This document shows positions 42,594 to 49,124 of a stretch of DNA of 64,000 nt, piece by piece (the first letter of the stretch is position 1; each line of letters opens with the position of its first letter). This DNA comes from a virus. The stretch covers positions 1 to 64,000 of the IMG/VR virus record IMGVR_UViG_3300025467_000007. One strand, written 5' to 3'. The position numbers and the translations under genes are program-made. The notes under the pieces were generated by a model that did not search any database, was not told the origin of the DNA, and saw nothing but the letters and a program-made list of their open reading frames with translations.

Positions 42594-43594
42594 TTTCTCC
42601 ATTCAATAAACTTAAGCTTTGCTTCCATACCTTGGAATGTATTCGTATTTATCGTATCCATGATAGACTCAATAGATTTACCATGTAACACCATCTCATT
42701 AATATCTTTATATTCTATGGTTTCTGGCCATAGGCATACTGCGTAGTCCTCATCAATTAACTTCTCAATAAAGTTACAGATTTGTATGGATCTTGGTTCA
42801 TTATCCATGATAAGAGTTGCATTATCTTTGATTGCTTGTATGAACTTAGTATCAAACCCTGCACCAGCCACAGCTATTGCATTAGGGATAAACATAGAAT
42901 CTATTGGACCTTCTGTTACATAGATCCTCTTTATATGATCCATACGATCTATACCATAAATCTTTTCTTTCTTTTCATCTAACTTAATTGTGATGTACTT
43001 GGGTTGTTCTTTACCAAGTGCTCTACCTTGAAAAGCAATGCATTTACCATCTTCATCATAGAACGGGATGATTAACCTTGGTGTATCATATGTTGTATCT
43101 GTAAAACTATATTTTAGTTTATTGACAAACTCTTTAAACTTGGGTACATAGTAGAGATCTTTCCAACGATCTTGCGGTATCTTACGAGATATAACATATT
43201 GTAAAGCTTCTTGGTTAGATTGTAAAGGTTGTGCACCTGCCAAGATAAGGTCTGTACATATAGGCTGTGTGATCTCAGGTACGACTTCTTCGACCTTAGC
43301 ATGAGGTGTGTGCTTAGAAGTATTTTCTTTATACCGTTCTAGTACATACTCGCTATAGACAGCTGGGTCAAGGTGTTTAATGAGGTTACCAATGCTCATG
43401 GATATGCCACAGTTATGGCACTTATACACTAACCTGTCTTTGTTCTTATAGACAAAGCCTCGAGCCTTTAACTCGTTCTTTTTGGAATCACCACATATCG
43501 GACAACTAAAGTTCCAATAGTAGTCATTTTTCTTTTTAAAGTTACGGAGTTTGTAGGAGATTTGACCTACGAATCTTGCATCAATGTATAACAT
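42587..43594 (-). CDS. gp61: DNA primase gp61
   Basis: A 335-residue primase that makes RNA primers with the gp41 helicase. Zinc-binding domain: CPICGD (C31, C34) and CHNCG (C59, C62). Middle region binds template; TOPRIM domain: RIYVTEGPIDSMFIPNAIAV then LIMDNEPRS. Length matches T4 gp61 (342). The promoter -10 lies 6 bases before ATG 43594, giving a leaderless mRNA. Confidence 0.9.
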   Translation of the reverse strand: MLYIDARFVGQISYKLRNFKKKNDYYWNFSCPICGDSKKNELKARGFVYKNKDRLVYKCHNCGISMSIGNLIKHLDPAVYSEYVLERYKENTSKHTPHAKVEEVVPEITQPICTDLILAGAQPLQSNQEALQYVISRKIPQDRWKDLYYVPKFKEFVNKLKYSFTDTTYDTPRLIIPFYDEDGKCIAFQGRALGKEQPKYITIKLDEKKEKIYGIDRMDHIKRIYVTEGPIDSMFIPNAIAVAGAGFDTKFIQAIKDNATLIMDNEPRSIQICNFIEKLIDEDYAVCLWPETIEYKDINEMVLHGKSIESIMDTINTNTFQGMEAKLKFIEWRKC

Positions 43595-43600
43595 AGAACC

Positions 43601-43630
43601 ATTATATAATATAACTCAATTAAAGTACAT
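43601..43630 (-). promoter_or_regulatory. Phage promoter family member (ATGTAC-18-TATAAT)
   Basis: ATGTAC plus TTTAATT, 18 bases, TATAAT, 6 bases before the primase ATG. The -35 box touches the stop codon of the GroES-like gene. Confidence 0.75.
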
Positions 43631-43896
43631 TAATTTTCTAATACTGCTACGATGTTCTCTTCCAAGATCATGACACGTTGGGCACCATCCACGGTTGCCA
43701 GCTGAGCTTTTGACCAGTCCAATAGGATCTTGTCACCCACCTGCACTTCTGTCACCTCTGGGCCGATAGCCAGCACTGTACCTGTCTTTGATTCCCCATG
43801 ACGGTCTGAACCCTCGATTAATATGCCTGATGCAGTTTGGTTATCACGTTTGTTCTCTGCTACTAATACTTTCTTGCCTAATGGTCTTACTGCCAT
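43630..43896 (-). CDS. groES: GroES-like co-chaperonin (gp31 functional counterpart)
   Basis: An 88-residue protein from ATG 43896, preceded by AAAGGATAACATC. It aligns along its length with GroES: VRPLGKKVLVAENKRDNQTA SGILI (mobile loop), GTVLAIGPEV, VGDKILLDWSKAQ and MILEENIVAVLE. In T4, gp31 replaces GroES to let GroEL fold the large capsid protein. This one is closer to bacterial GroES than to T4 gp31 (111 residues). Confidence 0.85.
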   Translation of the reverse strand: MAVRPLGKKVLVAENKRDNQTASGILIEGSDRHGESKTGTVLAIGPEVTEVQVGDKILLDWSKAQLATVDGAQRVMILEENIVAVLEN

Positions 43897-43900
43897 GATG

Positions 43901-44134
43901 TTATCCTTTAATGAGCCAGATGTAGCTGGCAAATATGTTTAAGAAAAAGAAGTAAACATTTTGAATCAAGAGGGGTTTGTTTGGGTGGACCTTATGGAAA
44001 TGGTGCACAAGGATACCATGAGCTATGACAAAGCCTGGGAAAGCATACTTCATGAACGGCAGTTTTAATGCCACAGATGTACCGCATAGGATGAAAAGAG
44101 TCGTGGATAACCACTTAATATCAAAGTACTTCAT
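43901..44134 (-). CDS. Small membrane protein, two helices
   Basis: A 77-residue protein with two to three hydrophobic segments (LSTTLFILCGTSVALKLPFM; FPGFVIAHGILVHHF; VYFFFLNIFASYIWLI) and a His-rich turn. Leaderless: the -10 lies 5 bases before the ATG. Its end nearly touches the GroES-like gene. Unknown function. Confidence 0.65.
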   Translation of the reverse strand: MKYFDIKWLSTTLFILCGTSVALKLPFMKYAFPGFVIAHGILVHHFHKVHPNKPLLIQNVYFFFLNIFASYIWLIKG

Positions 44135-44139
44135 AATGT

Positions 44140-44169
44140 ATTATAATATAAACGTCAATTAATGTAAAA
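44140..44169 (-). promoter_or_regulatory. Phage promoter family member (TTTTAC-18-TATAAT)
   Basis: TTTTAC plus ATTAATT, 18 bases, TATAAT, 5 bases before ATG 44134 (leaderless). Confidence 0.75.
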
Positions 44170-44173
44170 TTAA

Positions 44174-44371
44174 TTAAGCGTAGTTAGGTGTTTCTGTGCC
44201 GTTAGCGATTGTAGTAACTAAGTTATTACTTTCATCATAGATCTTAATGTTATGATGAGTGTGTTTATGCTTATAAGCGTGCTCTTTAGCTTGATCTAAT
44301 GTTTCAAAGTCCATTGAATAGACTCTTAACATAGGACCTTGCCATTTTGTTAATTTAACTTTATGTGCCAT
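44174..44371 (-). CDS. Small hypothetical protein
   Basis: A 65-residue protein (MAHKVKLTKWQGPMLRVYSM, DQAKEHAYKHKHTHHNIKIY) with a compact alpha-beta pattern and a His/Lys-rich helix. CAGGAG precedes the start, behind a late box at 44410. Function unknown. Confidence 0.65.
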   Translation of the reverse strand: MAHKVKLTKWQGPMLRVYSMDFETLDQAKEHAYKHKHTHHNIKIYDESNNLVTTIANGTETPNYA

Positions 44372-44374
44372 GTC

Positions 44375-45424
44375 TTACTCCTGAAAATAATTTAACCAGA
44401 TTTCTCTACTATTTATACAATATTCATTTAGTAAAGCTTGATGAACTTTTACGTTATACTCTGGATACTGATGAGCCTGATCCAGTGTGTATGCAATATT
44501 GTTACTACTTGTTGGATCAGAGTGAAAGTCCTCATGCATCCATGGTATCTCGATACTTCCTATAACTGGTACACCTTGACTAACAAAGTCAGCAGCCACA
44601 ATATTAAATGTTTCAGAGAAGCTTACCTGCATACCTATATCCATTGTAGAACATAGTTGAATGAACTCTTCCCTTGGTGTCCATTCATGATTAACCAATC
44701 TATGACCACGATCATAGAGGTGTTCAAATAGTCCAATAAGGTTACTTAACACTGGACCACCATTCATTTCAAGTCTTGCCGTATTAATATGGAAGTTTAA
44801 TAGTTTACCAGATTCCTCAGCAAATTTTAAAGCACCGTACGCCTGTACGAGATGACTCTTTAATGGTCTTACCGCACCAAAGCAACCAATATCTATCGTA
44901 TCTTTATTTGATATGTATTCTTTTGTCTTATAGCCTGGTGGATAGTAGTTTGGTAGATATACAACCTTTTCGTTTACCTCATCGTCTGATAAACCAAAAG
45001 CTGTTTGTATATAGAACTGTACCTCATCAAGCATTCTAGGAGCGTTGCAGGATAATATAATGTTCTTATGCATGGCGTATTCAGCTATCCAATTCATAGC
45101 TGGTCCTTCACCCGCCATAAACGGCATCTCTGAATGGATTCTTATAATCCACTTAACGTTTGGATGAAGTTTTTGAAGGATTACAAATTTTTCTGGTACA
45201 ACCCATAGTGCCTCAATGATAACATGGGTTGGTCTAAATAGGGTTACTTCTCGATCGATCTTATTATTATCCTCAACAACAACGAGCTTTGATTCAATAC
45301 CAGCTGCCTGAAGCATGTCGTCCATGAATTTTGCGGAATTATAGAGACCAGTGGATACTCCTATATGGTCGTCTTGTTTTGCGTAGAAGTTTGTTTTACG
45401 CTTTAGGATGAATAATGTTTTCAT
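44375..45424 (-). CDS. GT-B glycosyltransferase
   Basis: A 349-residue protein with two Rossmann-like halves. N-half: THVIIEALWVVPEKFVILQK and IRIHSEMPFMAGEGPAMNWI. C-half: IGCFGAVRPLKSHLVQAYGA (donor-binding loop) and MQVSFSETFNIVAADFVSQG VPVIGS (the Glu motif of group 1 transferases). No membrane helix. It could modify phage DNA or virion proteins or host surface sugars; the nearby GalE might supply UDP-sugars. Confidence 0.78.
   Translation of the reverse strand: MKTLFILKRKTNFYAKQDDHIGVSTGLYNSAKFMDDMLQAAGIESKLVVVEDNNKIDREVTLFRPTHVIIEALWVVPEKFVILQKLHPNVKWIIRIHSEMPFMAGEGPAMNWIAEYAMHKNIILSCNAPRMLDEVQFYIQTAFGLSDDEVNEKVVYLPNYYPPGYKTKEYISNKDTIDIGCFGAVRPLKSHLVQAYGALKFAEESGKLLNFHINTARLEMNGGPVLSNLIGLFEHLYDRGHRLVNHEWTPREEFIQLCSTMDIGMQVSFSETFNIVAADFVSQGVPVIGSIEIPWMHEDFHSDPTSSNNIAYTLDQAHQYPEYNVKVHQALLNEYCINSREIWLNYFQE
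44410..44417 (-). promoter_or_regulatory. T4-type late promoter box
   Basis: TATAAATA, minus strand, within the last codons of the glycosyltransferase and 38 bases upstream of ATG 44371. Confidence 0.45.
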
Positions 45425-45458
45425 TGTTTAGTGTCAGTCAAGTCAGTTTTAATAATTG

Positions 45459-45466
45459 TATTTATA
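45459..45466 (-). promoter_or_regulatory. T4-type late promoter box upstream of the glycosyltransferase
   Basis: TATAAATA, minus strand, 34 bases before ATG 45424, at the stop codon of the upstream gene. Confidence 0.5.
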
Positions 45467-46178
45467 ACGACAGGGCTTGATCCTGTACATCTTTTTTGTA
45501 TCGAGCCATCTTGTCTAAGTAACCTTGATTACGTAGTTCCTTAAACACTAGGTTCTCGAATGAGAATTCACCACCTTTTAGGATGGCAGCGCCTCTCATG
45601 TCTCTTAGTTTATCCTTGAGGTTATTGAATGCTTCTACATCCATCTTGTTCTTGATCATATCATCGATCATATCCATATAGAACTTAATCTTCTTCTTAA
45701 GGTATGGGTTCTTTAGGAAATCATCACCAATGAATTCTGGCTTGGCGATCCATTCATCCTTTGTCAATGAATAGACACCTTGGTCTTTAGGGTATGCTAC
45801 TGACTCATCTTGTGCATAAGGCTCAAGACCATATCCAAGGATGGTGATCTTATGGGCCATAGTCCACATGACTTTCTTATCTTGTAAGTAGTCGTCTAGT
45901 AATGGGTTATCTTTGGCAATCTCGGACTTATTAACAACCAAGTGAACATCAATATCAGATAGATCAGTATAGTTGTAGTTGGCGTTGCCGCCGAGCATGA
46001 TAACTTCTTTAACTGCACTTTTAGGGATCTTAGCAAATTCTCTCCATGCTTCTGCAAACTGAAGTAGCTTGGCTCTTACTTCAGGCTTTAGTTGGTATTC
46101 GTTCCAGAGTTTTGGGTTTAGTTCGGTATGGTACTGTAGTTGAAGTTTTAACTCTGATATGTACTGAGCGTATTTCAT
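45462..46178 (-). CDS. Nucleotidyltransferase-like protein (Pol beta fold)
   Basis: A 238-residue protein with the motif MLGGNANYNYTDLSDIDVHL VV, i.e. GG-N-D-x-SDxD, the metal site of nucleotidyltransferases such as MNT and KNTase. The substrate is unknown. The N-terminus MKYAQYISEL resembles the capsid-targeting tag of the 49-61 kb block (Y-x-Q-Y-I-x-E), so it may be a packaged protein. Confidence 0.72.
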   Translation of the reverse strand: MKYAQYISELKLQLQYHTELNPKLWNEYQLKPEVRAKLLQFAEAWREFAKIPKSAVKEVIMLGGNANYNYTDLSDIDVHLVVNKSEIAKDNPLLDDYLQDKKVMWTMAHKITILGYGLEPYAQDESVAYPKDQGVYSLTKDEWIAKPEFIGDDFLKNPYLKKKIKFYMDMIDDMIKNKMDVEAFNNLKDKLRDMRGAAILKGGEFSFENLVFKELRNQGYLDKMARYKKDVQDQALSL

Positions 46179-46558
46179 TTGAAAGTTTTATTAATCAACC
46201 AACCAATAACAACAGCTCCGCCGATGACTACCCAGCGCCATACTTCAAGGACTTTAACACGAGCATCGATGCCTTTAAGCTTCTCTTCTATAGCAGATTG
46301 GATCTTAGCATGACCTTCTATGCTGTTAGCCATAGACTGGTCTAGCTTCTTATTGATCTCTTTAGCTATGTTATCTATCTTTACGTGTATGTCTCTTATG
46401 TCGTCTTCGTTACGCACAGTATCTTTCTCTATGACATTTATTCTTGTATCATGTACAGCTAATAGTTTACTAACATTATTACTAACTTCAGTAAGCTTAT
46501 CTATCGATAAATCAAGCTTCTCAACTATACGTTCTAATTGTTCGAAATCATTTGCCAT
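46175..46558 (-). CDS. Coiled-coil protein with C-terminal membrane helix, XhlA-like
   Basis: A 127-residue protein: a long coiled coil (LERIVEKLDLSIDKLTEVSN through IQSAIEEKLKGIDARV) then VLEVWRWVVIGGAVVIGWLI as a C-terminal membrane anchor. This is the XhlA/holin-associated plan. Placed beside a spanin-like gene, it probably belongs to a lysis set. Confidence 0.65.
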   Translation of the reverse strand: MANDFEQLERIVEKLDLSIDKLTEVSNNVSKLLAVHDTRINVIEKDTVRNEDDIRDIHVKIDNIAKEINKKLDQSMANSIEGHAKIQSAIEEKLKGIDARVKVLEVWRWVVIGGAVVIGWLINKTFK

Positions 46559-47147
46559 TATAGATCTTTTCCTGTGATGTTACCCAGTCTTGTAGTGCTT
46601 TTAGTTGCTCTGATAACTGATGGTAGTTGTTATAGTTGATGCTTATTGTTTCTCCGACGGCAGAGAGATTAACTCCGGAGGCGGATCCATCAATTCCTTT
46701 GGAGGTGTCGGGAACTTCATTTTTTGCGGCAGAATCGTGGAGCAAGACAAAAGACTTAGGCACACTGCACTTAGCATCAGACTCTTTAACATGTTGAGAT
46801 AACTTCTTGATTTCATTACCCTTCTCCTTGATTACCTTTGTTTGTGTTACATATTTCGTTACAATTTGTTTTGATCTCTTATCAGCTTCAGCAACCTTAC
46901 GATCCATGTCAGCCTGAAGCTTCTCAGCTTCAGCTCTCCATAACATATCCTTAGAGTATGCACCAGTAAAATAACAACCAACGCATAGTACTACTAATGA
47001 TACCCATTTAAGTATGATGGCTGATAGCTTAACACCTGGGATATTACCGAGTATGGTGAATATTACAAATCCAATCCCACCTACACCCACTAACATCGTT
47101 GTTGCTTTTAATAACCATGCATCTGGAATAAATGATAATAAGAACAT
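46548..47147 (-). CDS. Membrane-anchored coiled-coil protein, candidate inner-membrane spanin
   Basis: A 199-residue protein with two N-terminal membrane segments (residues 12-35 and 45-64), a coiled coil (AEAEKLQADMDRKVAEADKR), and a C-terminal part CSVPKSFVLLHDSAAKN ... NNYHQLSEQLKALQDWVTSQ, a pattern seen in Rz-like proteins. It would link inner and outer membranes during lysis. The lipoprotein at 57515 is a possible partner, but they are not adjacent. Confidence 0.6.
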   Translation of the reverse strand: MFLLSFIPDAWLLKATTMLVGVGGIGFVIFTILGNIPGVKLSAIILKWVSLVVLCVGCYFTGAYSKDMLWRAEAEKLQADMDRKVAEADKRSKQIVTKYVTQTKVIKEKGNEIKKLSQHVKESDAKCSVPKSFVLLHDSAAKNEVPDTSKGIDGSASGVNLSAVGETISINYNNYHQLSEQLKALQDWVTSQEKIYNGK

Positions 47148-47148
47148 A

Positions 47149-47736
47149 TTAAAATACCTTGTTGTTTCGGCGCGCCATACTTACTGCACCTTGATTTGTC
47201 TTCTTATACTTATCTATGTCTTTCTTCTTGAGTAATGGTGTAGTAGCTGCATCTGTAGATGTCATCACCCCTGTTGCATTAGCTGGAGCTGCACCTGCAC
47301 CACCTCCACCTGAAACACCACCACCTCCAGCACCACCATCTTCTTCAATGCTCTTGATGAACTTTTCAAGAAGGATAGTTTCCTCAGCAAAGTAAACACC
47401 CATACCCATCAAAGTATGGAATCTTTGTTCCATCATTGATGTCGTCCTATCATTCTTTTCATAATACTCTTTGATTAGGAAGTATGCTGTAACTAAACTC
47501 TTTAGCTTATTTTCTCCACCTGGCAGTTTGTTGATTATCTTCTTCATGTTAAAGACCAATCGATGTAGGAACGTGTACGCATTTCTTTGTTCACTCGTCG
47601 TGAAAAAAGATGGCTTTATGAGATTTTTTCCTTTTTTATCGATGATGCCAAGCTTAAAGGCATCAGTCTCACTGAAGGGCTTAACCAACATGGTAAGTAC
47701 TCTTAACGCTATTAAATTATCTATTACTTGTGACAT
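47149..47736 (-). CDS. Conserved T4-like phage protein, possibly virion-associated
   Basis: A 195-residue protein: RVLTMLVKPFSETDAFKLGI, YTFLHRLVFNMKKIINKLPG, then a Gly-rich linker (GGAGGGGVSGGGGAGA) and a basic tail. The N-terminal part is recalled as conserved in marine T4-like phages near structural genes. Overlaps the next gene by one base. No known function. Confidence 0.7.
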   Translation of the reverse strand: MSQVIDNLIALRVLTMLVKPFSETDAFKLGIIDKKGKNLIKPSFFTTSEQRNAYTFLHRLVFNMKKIINKLPGGENKLKSLVTAYFLIKEYYEKNDRTTSMMEQRFHTLMGMGVYFAEETILLEKFIKSIEEDGGAGGGGVSGGGGAGAAPANATGVMTSTDAATTPLLKKKDIDKYKKTNQGAVSMARRNNKVF

Positions 47737-48113
47737 TAAATCTTCCTAAGTATTTTTATTATGTGTTCATCTAGCTTGACATCAGACATCTTTAGCTTGT
47801 GTTCTGGTAACTCATCTGGCATCCTGTTAAGGAATATCAAAAACGTTACTAAGTAACTCCAATACTCTTCATCTATCTTAAAGAATAACATGTTTGTTGT
47901 TTGATCACCAAATAAGTTATATAGTACTATCAAGTGGTTAAGTATTAGGTTCTCTTTAAGATCCCCTTCGCTCTTATACCTATTGAATAGCTTCTTTAAG
48001 TATAGAAACCTCTTAAGATCATCATTAAACTCTTCCAACGAATAGCATTGGGTATTGTCATAATGATGCATCGCATAGGTTAAAAAATTATCATCTGTCA
48101 ACAATTGGTCCAT
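47736..48113 (-). CDS. Conserved T4-like phage protein, unknown
   Basis: A 125-residue helical protein (YSLEEFNDDLKRFLYLKKLF NRYK, LILNHLIVLYNLFG, LFFKIDEEYWSYLVTFLIFL). The LNHLIVLYNLFG region is typical of a small conserved protein in cyanophage-like myoviruses. Unknown role. A terminator lies just upstream. Confidence 0.7.
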   Translation of the reverse strand: MDQLLTDDNFLTYAMHHYDNTQCYSLEEFNDDLKRFLYLKKLFNRYKSEGDLKENLILNHLIVLYNLFGDQTTNMLFFKIDEEYWSYLVTFLIFLNRMPDELPEHKLKMSDVKLDEHIIKILRKI

Positions 48114-48116
48114 ATT

Positions 48117-48140
48117 AAAAGAGGGGAGTTAACCTCCCCC
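48117..48140 (-). terminator. Intrinsic terminator after the Ig-like structural gene
   Basis: On the minus strand GGGGAG-GTTAA-CTCCCC forms a GC-rich stem followed by TCTTTT, in the 33-base gap after the 314-residue structural gene. Confidence 0.8.
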
Positions 48141-48146
48141 ACTTAG

Positions 48147-49091
48147 TTAAGCTGTTACTGTTAATGTTACTGCGTTAGAGATAGCATTTGTATTAGCTGT
48201 ATCAGTACCACAGATTACACGGATCTTCATACCAGTATCACCTACAGCTAGATGGCCAGAATTAATACCTAATGTATTAGTATTATAGCCCTTCCATGCT
48301 GCACCGCTGATGTTAGTCCATGTAGTACCACCATCAGTACTTTGTTGCCATTGGTATGTTAAGCTATTATAAGCACCAGTTGCAGCAGAAGTTACTGTGA
48401 ATAATGCATCAACTCCAGCATTTGCTGCAGCTGTAGCGTTAACCGGTTGTGCAGTAATGATTGTAGTAGCATCAAGTAATACTGAATCGTCAGCTGTACC
48501 TGTTGCACCAGAAGCACCTTTAGCTGGGTTAGCATCACCTGTTACTGATTGTGTTTGTGCTGAGCCCATAGCTATTAAGATCTCTGATTTATGACGTACG
48601 TTACCGTTAGAGTCTGTATATGATACATACTCAACCCAACCTGGTGTCTTAAGACCACGACCACGGTTTTCAGCGTTTGAAGCTTCGTCTACGTCTTCGA
48701 AGTATAAACCTCTACCGTTGTAGTTATGGTCATTAACGTTAGCTTCACCAGTACGTTGTAGTGTTTGAACGCCAACACCAGCACCTGTTAAGTTAACTTT
48801 ACCTGTAGCACCACCCGCGATAGCATTAGCTTGTGTATCATAAAGACTGATAATACCTGATGTAGCTGTAAGACCTACATAGTAAGTTTTACCGTCTGTT
48901 AAGCCACCGATGACTGTACCACCATTGATTGAATATACAACACCGTCGCCCTTAGCGAAGTCAGTGTTTGCACCCGTTAAATCTATTGTTTCTGCTGTAG
49001 TATTAACAGTCGTTGCACTGTTAAAGTACGCAATCCTTGCGACATACTTAGGCTTTGAAGCCTGATTGTCGTGATTTCCCCATAAAGCCAT
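48147..49091 (-). CDS. Virion structural protein with Ig-like domain
   Basis: A 314-residue protein starting MALWGNHDNQASKPKYVARI, an N-terminus shared with structural proteins of marine T4-like phages. The middle contains a beta-rich repeat (FAKGDGVVYSINGGTVIGGL). The C-terminal 90 residues form an Ig-like domain (YQWQQSTDGGTTWTNISGAA). Ig-like domains decorate heads and tails for weak binding to surfaces; a head decoration (Hoc-like) role is plausible. It has its own late box and terminator, pointing to high late expression. Confidence 0.78.
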   Translation of the reverse strand: MALWGNHDNQASKPKYVARIAYFNSATTVNTTAETIDLTGANTDFAKGDGVVYSINGGTVIGGLTDGKTYYVGLTATSGIISLYDTQANAIAGGATGKVNLTGAGVGVQTLQRTGEANVNDHNYNGRGLYFEDVDEASNAENRGRGLKTPGWVEYVSYTDSNGNVRHKSEILIAMGSAQTQSVTGDANPAKGASGATGTADDSVLLDATTIITAQPVNATAAANAGVDALFTVTSAATGAYNSLTYQWQQSTDGGTTWTNISGAAWKGYNTNTLGINSGHLAVGDTGMKIRVICGTDTANTNAISNAVTLTVTA

Positions 49092-49116
49092 TTTATTACT
49101 CCTTAATTAGATTAGT

Positions 49117-49124
49117 TATTTATA
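49117..49124 (-). promoter_or_regulatory. T4-type late promoter box for the Ig-like structural gene
   Basis: TATAAATA, minus strand, 25 bases before ATG 49091; the leader has AAGGAG. Together with the terminator at 48117 it frames a monocistronic late unit. Confidence 0.7.
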
